DNA from: Caenorhabditis remanei
Taxonomy: Eukaryota > Nematoda > Chromadorea > Rhabditida > Rhabditidae
Direction of reading: 5' to 3'
Assembly: GCF_010183535.1 (NCBI RefSeq)
Contig: NC_071330.1
Span: 16,535,717 to 16,599,716 of the forward strand
Length of the DNA stretch: 64,000 nt
Part shown: piece after piece, positions 41,580-54,440 of the stretch
Layout of the letters: each line of letters opens with the position of its first letter
How positions within the stretch are numbered: position 1 is the stretch's first letter
Notes under the pieces: model-generated
The model's database searches: none
Told to the model about the DNA's origin: nothing
The model's input: only the letters and a program-made list of their open reading frames with translations
Position numbers and translations under genes: made by a program

Positions 41580-44500
41580 AGTTTTCAGACATGCCAAAGT
41601 TTTTCCCCTTGTCCTAAAAAATCGTAACCCTGCCACGGTGGAGAACACTCACATTCGTCTTAGACCACTCGAGTTCTATTTGATGGTCGGAGCAGAGTTC
41701 CCCCGTCTCTTTTTTCGAAGTGATATTTTCCGTTCTTGATGGGAGAGAACTGCACAAATAAACCAACAGAAAGTGAACAATTGTTGCGAAGAGAGCGTTT
41801 TTTTGACACGAAAGGAGTTTGTGTCGAAGATTTATAGATTTTACCGGGGCGAGATAAATAATATATTGGTTTTTCTGAAAAGAACATACTATTCGGAGTG
41901 TTATGGTTAACAATAAAACCATGGAACTGTTAAACGTTGTCACGATAGTTTTTGATAAAACACAGAAAATAATTAAAAATGAAAAACGGAAAGCGGAAAG
42001 GGGAATGGAAAAAAGTGGCGGAAGGTGGAATTCCGCTTAACCCCGGTCCTTTTCAGAACTAAACCTTCTTGGAACCGCCCTTTTCGAAATCTATAATTGG
42101 GGTACTGAAATAAATATACCCGAGAAGCTTCATTTAGTTATAATAAATTACAACCCTGAATCAAATGGGACAGTTTTAGAATGAGACAGTTCTTAGAAGG
42201 GAAAAATCTGGAATGGCTCAGTGCTGGCCAACATTTTATTGTTGGATTACTAGGTCGTCGTTTTCAGTTTCTCTGTTGCAGGTGCTACCACTATCATAAT
42301 AGTTATATCCATATTCCTAGAATACCGTAACCCTGAACTCCCGCCATCGGAAACCACGCAAATATTTATATTGTTCAAAGAGATCAAACCATACTCGAGT
42401 AACCGCCCCGGGGTCATTGAGCTTTTTTTTGAAGTGTATGAAGTTTTTCCTTTTGACTGAACTGTCTCCCACAGTACAGTAAGAACGCGCGGCAAAAAGT
42501 AAATATTTAGTTTGTTCGGGGGAAAAAGCGATGGTCTTCCCGAACTCCGAGGGAGAGGACGGAGTTCGGGAAGAGAGATAGTTGGAATTAGAGTTTAAAA
42601 AATTTGGTTTTCAGGAAAAATGCAAATAATCATTGAGATATGAAAAGACGTGGAGAGATGAAGATGGAATAAACATAAAATGAACATTTGTCAGGACGGG
42701 CGGTCTCCACGGTTGGTCTTAGCCGGGATCTGGAATCCTAAGGAGCTGTAAGTATTCTTAAGGAAAACATGAATTTTACCCCCGGAAATCAGATATCATG
42801 ATCTGGAATGTAAAGTTAGAAGTCAGGAATTCGCCTGAATTTTGATTATAGTTATAAATTTTGTCGTCAAATTTAAAAAACCGCAATCCGAGGTTGTTAA
42901 AATATGAAAATACAATGCCAGAATTCGAAATCTGATATTTCTCGTCTGAAATCGAATTTCGAGGGGTAGAGCTCTAGAGAAGAATTTTAAATTCTGATGT
43001 CCTCATTTTTCAATTTCTACTTATTAGCGACAAAACTAAAAAGTCTGTCTATTTACGGTAATTCACTTTTTATTCTTATCACCAGGTTCACCTGGTCTGT
43101 TCATTTTTTTTCTTTCTTCTCTTTTTTCTCTCTCAATTTGTTTGTCTATTTCTATTTCTCCCTCCACAAGAGTTTATAGTATTGAATTTCTAGTATATGG
43201 ATGGCACTGGTGGTATGGTAATTCAATACAGGACCAAATTTCACGAAACTTTTTTGCCCGATTTTTTGGTGTCCGGACGACAAGAATAGAGGGAACGGGG
43301 GCCGATATTTGTCTGCTTCTAGGCCAGGTGAACTCGCTCTCACGTTACGGTTATTCCTCTTATTGTCAATTTTGCATTGAAAAACTCGAAAGTTTAGTTG
43401 AAGGTATGCTAAAAATTTGAATTTCAGTCAAAAAATGGTCGAAAAAACGCGCCGGAGGCGCCCCAGTCAGATATCTGGCGCGACTTTGACGCGTTTTCCT
43501 TTTGTTTTTTGACTCAAAATCTTCAATCTTCACTCATTCTTCGTTAGAATCTGGTAAAAATTTGATTTTTGAAAATTTCTGGCGCGCCTTTGACGCTTTT
43601 TCGCCATTTTTCCCCGGCCCGTGACATAGAACTCGTTAAGATCTACATTTTGGTATATGTTTCAGCTAATAAGATTGAGTTTTAAGCGAGTTCACCGAGC
43701 AATCATTCATTATACATATACTCTCTGCATCTCTCATGTCCACATTTCCTGAAAAATGTTTGTAAATAGTTTTCTCGACTCGTTTCATGTTCTCCTAATC
43801 TTCTAGATGCGTCAAAGAAGGGGAGCTTTGGTCTTGTCAGTGTCCCCCTCCTGAAACGAATCCAATTTACTATGTTCGACTTCTAGTCGAATGTCGCTTT
43901 TTTCTATTCCGGGAGTTTTGCCTTGCATTTTCAATCAGGAGGGAAGAGAAAAAGAAAAAAAGGAGAGAGCTTTCTTTTTGCAAAGCTTTTTGCAGGTGCT
44001 ACTGGTCAAAGAACTAGGCTAAGCTGGATGTGTGAAAGGGGAAATAAAAATTTGCAGGTTTGTCTTGTCATAAATCGAATTTTTTTCTGTTTTAAAGGAA
44101 AAAATGTTAAAAAGGCTAGAATATTGGGGAAAATGAATTTGCAGAAGAAAACTGGGAACTTTGACTGCGTCATGGTATCTGTCAGTGGTTGTTCTACAAT
44201 GCAAACTGTTGTGGGATATATAGAGATAATATCTAAATCCCCATTTTTGTAGTTGACCGATTTTCTGTACGGCTAGTGAAGTCCGGTGTCTGGAATTAAG
44301 GTTTTAAGAGTAAAATTGCTGATTTTTCTTGAGGAAAACTGTCTAAAATCTGTTTTTATACATCAAAATGTTTTAAAATACAACGAAAACCATAGAAATC
44401 GATGAAAGTTCTGGTGTTTCGTCATTTTTTTTAGAAATCAAAAGAAATCACTGAAAATCACTTCTAGTGTTCTAGTGTTTCAAAAATTCATTAATTTTGC

Positions 44501-44814
44501 ATTAAAATAGACCGAAATTACTGAAATTTGAACAGATTTGGTCAAAAAACACGATTTTGGTGTGAAAAAGGTGTAAATTGAATGAAATGAATAAAAAGTA
44601 AATGGAATGTATTTCAAAGATACAAAATCGTCACCTGGCTAAATATTAATAAGCTCACAAAATCTTTAAAAACTTCTAGATTTCTATTCTGCAACTGTTT
44701 ATGATTTTTTTAGACTTCTCATTCTAAACCTCACAAACAATTAGTTACTTTTTTTTCTTGAATTTCCAGTCGTTTGTTTTTGGTAAGTTAGCTCCACTTG
44801 TCCATTTTTTCCAT
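41580..44814. other. intergenic, no supported gene
   Basis: About 42480-42560 resembles the flanks at 29075 and 31100 (GTAAATATTTAGTTTGTTC), an old duplicate of insulin-gene flanks without the gene. GC-rich motifs CGCGCCGGAGGCGCCCC (43448) and GGCGCGCCTTTGACG (about 43580) occur. The ORFs at 43142-43420 and 43923-44252 show no domain. Confidence 0.4.
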
Positions 44815-45335
44815 TTCTAACCAGGGAAGGCCCTCGACTCGGTCTGGAGATATGGGACGTGACCTATATCGTTGGAAAGCTCAGAAAACGCTGATTCCAA
44901 ATATATTCAGTTTTTGCCCTCGAGGCCTACGCCACGCTGCCGACATTTTTAACATGTTAGGAAGGTAATGACTTGTTAGGGGTCCAAACTCAGGCCATGG
45001 ACTTAGTATAGATGTGATCTATATCATTGGAAAGCTGAGAAAACGCTGACTCCAAATATATATTCAGTTTTTGCCCTCGAGTCTAGGTATCCGAGAAAAA
45101 TGTGGTCAAAGTCTGGATATTCTGACAAGTGAAACATTTTTTGAAATTGTTTTGCAATTTTCGCATGTTAAAATTATAATAATTCTTATTTTCTCTAAAC
45201 TATGACTTCGTTTTTCTCGAATACCAGACCTCGAGGGCAAAAATTGAATATATATTTGGAATCAGCGTTTCTTCAGCTTTCCAATGATATAAGTACCGTT
45301 CCATATCTCCAGACCGAGTCGAGGGCTTTCCCTAG
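44815..45335. repeat. CTAGGGAAGG-edged palindromic elements (partial plus complete)
   Basis: 44822-44940 is a single arm (GGGAAGGCCCTCGACTCGG, GATTCCAAATATATTCAG). 45000-45335 is a complete inverted pair whose right edge reads CGAGTCGAGGGCTTTCCCTA. Confidence 0.7.
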
Positions 45336-46010
45336 TAAGTAGCATGCTTCTTTGTTTCTTCCATTTTCAATATTTGAAAAAAACCGGATTTTGAAAACTC
45401 TAATTTTTCAATTCTGGGGTGCTTTTAAATGTGCTTCTTCAAATCCCAACTTTCCATTAGCACTAGTTGTTTATTCCTTCCATGATCAAAGTAAACACTC
45501 CTTTTTGCGTACATCTTCTTGCTCCTCTGTTAGGACTCTTTCTTCTCCCTTTTTCCATTCTTTTTTCCATCTAAGAAAATCCAATTTAGTTCTTCTTGTT
45601 GACTTCTAGTCGTCGTCGTCGCACACGCATTCTTTCCGGGGAATTGAAAGGAATGTTGCGTGCAACATCGCAACATTCTTTTCAATCTTTTTAAGAAGGG
45701 AGAAGAGAGCAGAGTCCAAGAAAATGGAGAAAGAAAGTAGGGGAAGAAAACAGGGGGTTTTTCCAAGAATTTGTGGGTTTTAGAGAAATGAAATCTCAAA
45801 AATACAGAAAATACTGCAATTGAAGCTTTTGTTTTTACAAGGAGTCTTTTGGGTATCCTGAAGTTTTTGAAACAACAGTTTACAAGACTATCGACATATT
45901 AAATTTTGAAAAATAAGTGGGATTTGTACAGGCTTGAACAAATAACCTAACGAAAAATGTAAAAATCTGAAAAAAGTAAGAAAAATACAAGAAAGGGGAG
46001 TCTTGACTAG
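45336..46010. other. intergenic, no supported gene
   Basis: It contains a CGTCGTCGTCG run (45610) and a perfect palindrome around TGCGTGCAACATCGCAACA (45655-45676). No coding evidence. Confidence 0.4.
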
Positions 46011-46580
46011 GGAAAGTCATGGAGTAAGTTTAGAGTTATGGAACGTATTTTATATCATTGGAAAGCTGATAAAACGCTGATTCCAAATATATATTCAGTT
46101 TTTGCTCTTGAGGCCTGGTATTCAAGAAAACCCAAGTTTAAGTTCAGTTTGATAGGTTCTATTAACTTTTTAACATGCAAAACCTTTTGCGATTTTCAAA
46201 TCTTTGTAATTATCCGGACAAGAATTTTTTGATATTCGGACACAACGACAGTGTTGCCTTAGGCCCAAAGGTCTCCAAAAAATGTTTTGAAAAAAAAATC
46301 CGACGTTTTTTTAAAATCTTTATAACCCTCTGAAAACATAACCAAATTTTTAAATATTAATATAAATTGAAGTTTTTGACTTGGTTTTTCATATAAACCA
46401 CGTTTTGAAGTGCTTGGAACGTTAGGCTTCTTCTTTCTTAAACTTTGACCTTGTTTTTCTCGAATACCAGGCCTCAAAGGCAAAAACTGAATATATATAT
46501 TTTAAATCAGTGCAATTTCAGCTATCCAATGATATAACTCACATATCATATCTCCAAACGGACTACACGACCTTCCCGAG
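46010..46580. repeat. CTAGGGAAAG-edged palindromic element, longer copy
   Basis: The left arm starts ACTAGGGAAAGTCATGGAG and the right arm ends ACTACACGACCTTCCCGAGT. The inner arms carry TTCAGTTTTTGCTCTTGAGG and its complement, with about 300 bp of unique DNA between. Confidence 0.65.
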
Positions 46581-47962
46581 TGAAGACGTGCTTCAATTAC
46601 AGTACTGACGATAAATTACTTATGGGCAAGTTTATAGGAATTAATTCAACCCGGTTCACCCCTGCAGTACACGATTCTCGAAAAAAATCCAAATTTTCAG
46701 TTGTCCCATTTTTAGTCGACTACTTTTTATTAAACCATATCCCTTTTAACCTAATTTTTATTTAAAAAACGTTCCCTTCTTCTCATTTAACCCCCCCCCC
46801 CCCTTTTTGAAACATTTTAGAGTTATTTGCGTTTTTGGTTGTCTGAATGGCCTGAATGGTTGAATGCTCTTATTAATTTTAAATGAGACACAAAGAAAGG
46901 AGACATTGAAAAAGGGTCAAAGATAGGGATTCCCCTATTCATTAAAAAAACGAAATGAAAGAAACTTTTCAATTGAATGTATGGGTTCTGAGTTCTGGGA
47001 AAAAAGAAAAAAAAACCCAAAGAAAAATTATTAATGAATGTATTAAAAAGACTTTCCCAGAATTCTGAATGAATTTGTTTATTAAACTGAATGAGAGTAG
47101 TCTGAATTATTTATTCAGGATATTTCTGAATTTCACATTTTCAGTATTTTTCAGATTCGGATTGCCAAGAAATTTATTTAAGTTTTCCTACGGCTTCAGA
47201 ATACTAATAGATAGACGAAAAGACCGAAAGCTGAACCAGAAGAATTAATTTTGCAGACAAGGATATTTCGGGCATCTGGAAATATAGACATAAAGAATTT
47301 GTCTGAAAAAAAGCTATTATTTCCACCGATTTTCCCTCATTTCATTTCGGATTTCCATTAAAATGTATCTTTGAAACAACTTAAATAATTTTTTGATTTT
47401 GTTTCCCATTCATACCCCGATTTGAGTTTTTTCGTTTTCTAAGTCTTCAATTTCCACATTCCTAGACCGATCAACCTCTATCTACCACTTGACTACAAAA
47501 CTACGAATTTCAGACCAAACCAAGAATCAAAAACCGCCTTCTTATCATGTCTGCTTGCAATTTTTTTCTCTAACATAAACGAAATTATGAAAGTCACGAA
47601 ACGTCGACACATTTATGTACACAGAAATAAACAAACTCGGGAGATCAAAAATTGTTGCGAAGGAACTACGTATGGACATGTATGAAAATTTATTTGTGAA
47701 AAAAAAATTTGTGGTATTCCTGGAACAATTTCTGGAAGAACTGGGACAATAGTCATAAACTTTGAAAGGTCATACATAACTGTTTTTTGTTTTTTTGGTA
47801 TGTAACCATTAAGAACATAATGAAACCTCTTGGGGAGCTTTCTTTAAGTGAAAACGCTATCCGATTAGGATAGAAGCAGTTCTGTAAAGGAGCAATCCTG
47901 AGAAGGTACAATTCTGGATAGGCTTTTTTCAAAAAATACAAAGAATTAAGACAACATCTAAC
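46581..47962. other. intergenic, no supported gene
   Basis: A poly-C run of about 15 is at 46790-46803. The rest is AT-rich and no domain was recognised in the short ORFs. Confidence 0.4.
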
Positions 47963-48330
47963 TAGGGAAGGATCTCGAGTCAAGATAGAGTTTCGGGTTA
48001 TGTATGACCTATATTGTTGGAAAACTTGAGCTTTGAGTATCCGGCCACCAAAAACTTCGAAATTCGTCAAAAAAATACCTTTCTTCAAAAAAAACGGCTG
48101 AAAGTATTCCTCCGTTTTTTCATTTCAATCCTTCTACTGGTTGCACGATTGACGTGAGTTCAAAGGTTCCATTTTTAGTACTGAGATCACACAAAAACCT
48201 GAATAACTTTTTCACAAATTTGTTCTGCAAAATTGGAATATAGATTTGAAATCAGTACAAAATTTCCGTCCTAGTGATATATCCCGACCCATACCTCCAT
48301 CGAGACTAGGAGTCCTTCCCCAGTCAGTCT
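47963..48330. repeat. CTAGGGAAGG-edged palindromic element, diverged copy
   Basis: It begins ACTAGGGAAGGATCTCGAG and ends GAGTCCTTCCCCAGT, with GACCTATATTGTTGG and its diverged complement inside. Confidence 0.55.
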
Positions 48331-50599
48331 AGGTAGCTCTGCAAACCTTTTTCCATGCATTTTTGATTTCTCAAAGTTTAGAGTCCAACTTCCTGCTCTT
48401 ATGTTTATAATGCTTGAAAGTAATTCCTGCTTTTTCATAAAATTCAAAAATGGCATGTCATATTTCATTTAGGATTACGCTTTGCTTGCTCTGGTTTTTA
48501 ATAGTATTTCTTTTTTTTTTAATTTCGTAGCATTTAAATTATGCTATGACATGCGTTTTAGTCTTGTTAGAATTAGTATCTTTTGTATTCTTAATTGAAT
48601 ACAAAAAAATGTATCTTTTCTCACATGAATTCCTGTTAAGATTTTTGTTGAATGTATCTTTAATCCTAAGACAAAAAGAAGCGGATTTAAATCTTCAAAT
48701 CCCGTGACTACCAGATACACATGATAAGGTACAAACTAGAGATTCGTCTGACTGCTTCTGACTTCTTCTGATTATTCACAGTTGAGAGAACGGTACCTAG
48801 AAATTCTGTTGTTATGCATCACCAGATCCCCCGATTATTTGAAAAGCTTCGAGCTCCCAAAAGCAGTGACATTTCATTTCAAAATCTTTTGTTTCAATTT
48901 TCCATAAGACCACCGGAAATGTCAAAGTTCGGAAGGTGGACGTCTGGGACATAATTACCCACAAAGTTTCAAAATAGATGTTGAGTGATGTTTAATGTAC
49001 ATATTTAATGGAAGCTGTATAGTTAAAACATCTTTTATTCCTGTTTGAATTAATTTGAACTTGACATTTCCGCTCTTTCTAGTCCCTGTTTATATATTTA
49101 AAAAATGGTCTTGATTTCTAGTCGATTATATTTATTTATTCCTGTTTAGAATGATGTTGGATTGACATTTCCGGTTTCGAATTCATTTTCCTAGTATCCT
49201 TAATGCATAATTTTCGTTTAGAAGAGAAACATCTGAAAATCTGTTAGATCCTTGCAAATTTTCCAATAAAGTTTCCTTTTCTATTTCTTTGCAGACTAGC
49301 TCCCCTGTTGTTTGCGGAAGTTCAAACTCTTGGACATTTCATTTCGAAATCTTTTGCTACAATTGCGAAAGAAACCACCGGATGTGTGGAAGGGACATAA
49401 TTTTTGGACAATCCAAAAAGGTTTCAACATAGATGTGGAAAGATTTTCTTTCGCGATCAAAACACACAAGATAATCTGGAAGGAATGGGGGACACGAAGA
49501 ACCATATGTCATTAGAATTCTGAATTTGCCTTCAGATTCCGCCTAGCTTCCAAATAGACCGATTTACAGGGATTTTTTGTCAGGAATTTGGGATCTTGTT
49601 AGATTCACCAAGATTCATCTAGATTCATGAAATCACATTTCAAATTTCTTGAATTCTAGTCGATTACATTTATTTATTCCTGTTTGGAATGATGTTGGAT
49701 TGACATTTGCGGTTTCGAATTAACTTTCCTGGTATCCTTAATGCATAATTTCCGTTTAGAAGAGAAACATCTGAAAATCTCTTAGAAGGAAGACCATAGA
49801 CGGATTATATTTGATTGTCTGAACGTTGATTCCATAATCCTGACAAGTCTGTAATTGCTTTCTTGATACATCCCTATCAGATTATCCCAGTTAGATTAAT
49901 ACCTTGGTCATGAAACAACCAAGAACTATTTCTAAAATAGAATCTGAAAACGCGCATGAATAAATCTTGCAAGTATCACCTGTCATCCTCAGAATAAACA
50001 TAAACTAACAGAAATGCATTTGATGATGATGTACATAAAATGAAAAAATTGACTAGAAGTCAAAAATTTTGAAATATAAAATGATTTTCCGGTGGTTTTT
50101 TTGAAAATTCTGACAAACAATTTTGAAGTGGAAAATGTCGCATTTTGAGCTTTTGGAAACGCAATGTGCGTTTGTCTAGTCCCGTTTTTTGATGTATCTG
50201 CAATACGTATGCATACATGTATATAAAGCTGGAAAAATTCTGATAGTGACAGCTGAAACTTGCACATTTTTAATTTATCATGTTTCTACTCTTTTCAAGT
50301 AGATGTTGTGGGATGAAGATCATATTCCCGATATTTAGCAGGAAATCTGTCTTCTGTCCAACTTTCAGATTTTGAAACATCAACACTATGTATGTATTTA
50401 TAATCCCAGAAAACCTCAGTATCACCTGTTTGTAGTTTTTAGAGTTTATTTTTTTGTTGGTATAAAATGATGTTGGCCTACTGTACCAAAGAATCTGAAA
50501 ATAATTGGGATTTCTTAAAATAGTTGTCGCTTGTCTCAGAGTCAAAGTCCACATTTCTCTCCAGAGATTCCTGATAATCACTTCCAGATTATCTTCCCT

Positions 50600-50960
50600 A
50601 GAAGTATTCATGTTGTTTGAACTGCGACAGATCACTTGGATTATACATACTTCCGGATCCAAAACTACGATTTTCAGACAAACCAAGAAATCAAATAATC
50701 GTTGATTACACGCTTCGACAAACTTTCAAAATTCTCAAAATAAGTAAAGTCACGGAGAATCGACACATCAGGAGAGAAGGAGATCAAGAATCATGGAGAT
50801 TCAGATAAATGTGTTGAGCAGTATACTGTATACATAGGATCACCTGGCTAGGATCGGGGTACTGTTGCTATAGGATCCAACATTGAAGTTATAGGATCGG
50901 GTTACGGTAGCTAAAAGATCGACGATATAGGATCGGGTGAATCCTATAGCTAACCGGAGA
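50600..50960 (+). repeat. ACTTCCGGA/AGTCACGGAG repeat, copy 1
   Basis: GACAGATCACTTGGATTATA, ATACTTCCGGATCCAAAACT, ACGCTTCGACAAACTTTCAA, AAAGTCACGGAGAATCGAC and GATCAAGAATCATGGAGATT follow in this order and recur in the same order at 53125-53450. The tail has GGATCGGGTTACGGTAGCTA units. Confidence 0.7.
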
Positions 50961-53124
50961 GAAGGAGATCAAGGATCATGAAATACCAGAGAAATGTGTT
51001 AAGCAGTATACTTTATACAGAAGGACAAACATTATCCATGCCCTATGGATTCCAGATGACGTTTCTTCTGAAAATGACTGGTATAATTAAAATTAAATCA
51101 GGTTAATTTGGGTAGCGACATCTATTTATAAATTACTTCCATAGAAGTTTTGTTTTACTAACCCATGACGCAAACTGTTCTGAACCAATTGATTTGTGAC
51201 CTCCAGAAGCTTCCGAACACTTTTTTCTGAACTCTGTTCATGTAATCTCCGATCTTCTGAAATAATCCCATTTTTCAGACAGGAATTAGTGCTAAAAGGT
51301 TTCCACTAATGGATTCCAATTGTTGGTATTTATTGTTGTCCTAATCCAGTTTTAGCCATCATTTCATAATCCGGCACTTAGGATGCGGATGGATTATTTA
51401 TCTTCTGGATATGGAAACGCTTTTGACGGGTTTAGAAATAATTACACGCTTCGACAAACTTTCAAAATTCTGAAAATATGAAAAGTCACGGAGAATCGGC
51501 ACATCACTATGATCAGGAGAGAAGGAAATCAAGAATCATGGAAATTCGGGGAAATGTATTGAATTGGCTTCAAAGATTGTCTAAGATCGGACGAGATCGG
51601 TTGAGATTGGCTGAGATCCGCCAACATTGAGATTCCATCACGGCTTTCCGGGTTACTGTAAAATTTTTCCTGTAACATGGCTGCGTAGACCATACCACAC
51701 AAAAAGACAAACATTTATATTTTCATTTATGACATTTATGAATTTCAGATGACTTTTCTGAAAATGACAACAATAATTAAAATTAAATTAATTAACCATG
51801 TTATGTTTCTGCAAAAAAACATTCAAAGACGAATTACAGTACCAAAGTATAAATCTAATCGGATAATCTGTAAGTGATGTGCCGATTTTCAGACTTGTCA
51901 GGATTATGGAATCAACGTTCAGAAAATCAAATATAATCTGTTTATAATCTTGCTTCGAAGATATTTTCAGATGTTGCTCTTATAAACGGAAATTATGCAT
52001 TAAGGATGCTAGGAAAATGAACTCGGAACCTCAAATGTCAATCCAATATTATTCTAAACAGGAATAAATAAAATAATCGGCTAGAAGTCAAGAACATTTT
52101 CAAATATGGAAGCTACCACCGGAAAAGCGGGAAGAAATCCACTTCCAGAACATGAAAGAGCGCAAATGCCAAGTTCAAATTAATTCAAACAGGAATAAAA
52201 TTGACTAGAAGTCAAACCTTTTAAAATATAATATCATGATTTCATTATTCAAACCGTGTTATCATTGAAACTGAAAAAACTTGTCTTAACTATACAATTT
52301 CCATTAAATATGTACATTACACATCACTCAACATCTATTTTGAAACTTTGTGGGTAATTATGTCCCAGACGCCCACCATCCGAACTTTAAAATTTCCGGT
52401 GGTCTTTTGGAAAATTGTAACAAAAGGTTTTGAAATGAAATGTCACTGCTTTTGGGGGCTCAAAGTTTCTCAAATAATCGGGGGATCTGGTGATGCATAA
52501 CAACAGAATTTCTAGGTACCGTTCTCTCAACTATGAAAAACCAGAAGAAGTCAGAAGCAGTCAGATGAATCTCTAGTTTGTATCTTATTATGTGTATCAG
52601 GTAGTCACGGGATTTAAATCCGCTTTTTTATGTCTTAGGATTAAAGATACATTCAACAAAAATCATATTATGAAATCAAATCAAACAAAATAAAAACACC
52701 TTCTTGTCCCAAACTTCCAGACTATCCAGCAAATGTGTACTTTGATCATATACGTTGAAACTTTTTTTCATGTATGAGACGCCCCAAGTGGTCTTTTTGG
52801 AAGTTGCAGCAAAAGACTTTGAAATGAAATGTCTGTTTGAGCTTTTGGGGACTTGTCTAGTCCCGTTTTCTAGTGTCATACATACTTTGACCCATGTTTC
52901 TCTGCAAGAAGTTTACATGTAAATATAGATTTTTAAAAATTATGTTAGTGGCAGCTGAAACTTGCATATTATCATGTCTCTACTCTCCAGAAATAGATGT
53001 TGTGGGTTGTTTAATGATCAAATTGTGTATTCATCTATTAATGAGAATTCCCGGTTTCATTTTACTGCATTGTTATCGAGATCACTTCGAAAATCTCAAG
53101 CAAATCTGAATCGCATTTCAAGAT

Positions 53125-53450
53125 TATCTTCCCTAGAAGTATTCATGTTGTTTGAACCGCGACAGATCACTTGGATTATACATACTTCCGGATCCAAAAC
53201 TACGATTTTCAGACAAACCAAGAAATCAAGCAGTAGTTGATTACACGCTTCGACAAACTTTCAAAATTCTCAAAATAAGTAAAGTCACGGAGATTCGGCA
53301 CATCAGGAGAGAAGGAGAGAATGTGATCAAGAATCATGGAATTTCAGAGAAATGTGTTGAGTAGTTTACTGTATACCTAGGATCACCTGGCTAGGATTGG
53401 GGTACTGTAGATATAGGATCTAACATTGAGGTTATAGCAGGAGAACGAAA
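53125..53450 (+). repeat. ACTTCCGGA/AGTCACGGAG repeat, copy 2
   Basis: Near-identical to 50600-50880, including the start CTTCCCTAGAAGTATTCATG. The paired ORFs in the two copies arise only from this repeat. Confidence 0.7.
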
Positions 53451-54440
53451 CCAAAAAACATATGGTTTAGAAAAGGGATACTGTAGCTTATCATCTTTCT
53501 CCAGAACAGACCGGCCCTTGAAAGATATTTGAATTTTTTGCCAGTTGTGAACGAATTCGAAAATTGGTTTCAGGGCCAAATCTATTTGTTTATTCAATTG
53601 TTTATGACATTTGTTTATTCTACACCATCATCAGTTTGCAAAATGCATTTCTGTTAGTTTATGCTCGTTCTGAGGATGACAGGTGATATATGCAACATTT
53701 ATTCCTGCGCGTTTTCTGATTCTATTTTTGAATAGTTGTTGGTTGTTTCATGACTAAAGTATTAATCTAAAGGGAAATAATCTGTTAGTGATGTGCCGAG
53801 TTTCAGATTTGTCAGGATTATAAAATCAACGGTCAGAAAATCAAATATAATCCGTCTATGATCTTGCTTCTAACAGATTTTTAGATGTTTCTCTTCTAAA
53901 CGAAAATTATGCATTAAGGAGACTAGGAAAATGAATTCGAAACCGGAAATGTCAATCCAACATCATTCTAAACAGGAATAAATAAATATAATCGACTAGA
54001 AGTCAAGTACGTTTTTCAAATATGATTTCATGAATCTTGATGAATCTTGATGAATCTAACAAGATCCTAATTTCCTGACAAAAATCCCTGTAACTAGGTT
54101 TATTTCGAAGCTAAGCGGAATCTAAAGGCAAATTCAGAATTATAATGCCATATGGTTCTTCGTGTCCCCCATTCCATCCAGATTGTGCTTTGATCATGAA
54201 ACAAAATCTTTCAACATCTATGTCGAAACCTTCATGGCTTTCCAAATAATGATGTCCCTTCCACATATCCGGTGGTTTCTTTCGCAATTGTGGAAAAAGA
54301 TTTCGAAAGGAATTTCCCTCCCCCCTTTGCGCTTCTGAAACCTTGATATTTCTCTTCTCTGTCTGCAAAGAGATAGAAAAGGAAACTTAATTGGAAAGTT
54401 TGCAAGGATGGCAGAAGGAAAGCAATTTGCATATTTCATC

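Larger units (their letters stand above)
48700..54440. repeat. kilobase-scale inverted duplication
   Basis: 48800-49070 (CCCCCGATTATTTG, GGGACATAATTACCCACAAA) is matched inverted by 52300-52520. 49310-49560 (GAATGGGGGACACGAAGAAC) is matched inverted by 54080-54330. The unit TTGGATTGACATTTCCGG...ATGCATAATTTTCGTTTAGA occurs at 49140-49250, 49690-49800 and inverted at 51960-52080 and 53870-53990. No reverse transcriptase or transposase frame was recognised in any arm. Confidence 0.65.

Noticed and set aside
43142..43420. 92-codon plus-strand ORF
   Set aside because: No recognisable domain, overlaps an opposite frame of similar length, and has no splice or promoter support.
50270..50686. 138-codon minus-strand ORF
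   Set aside because: It runs over the dispersed ACTTCCGGA/AGTCACGGAG repeat; the same stretch at 53125 gives different frames.
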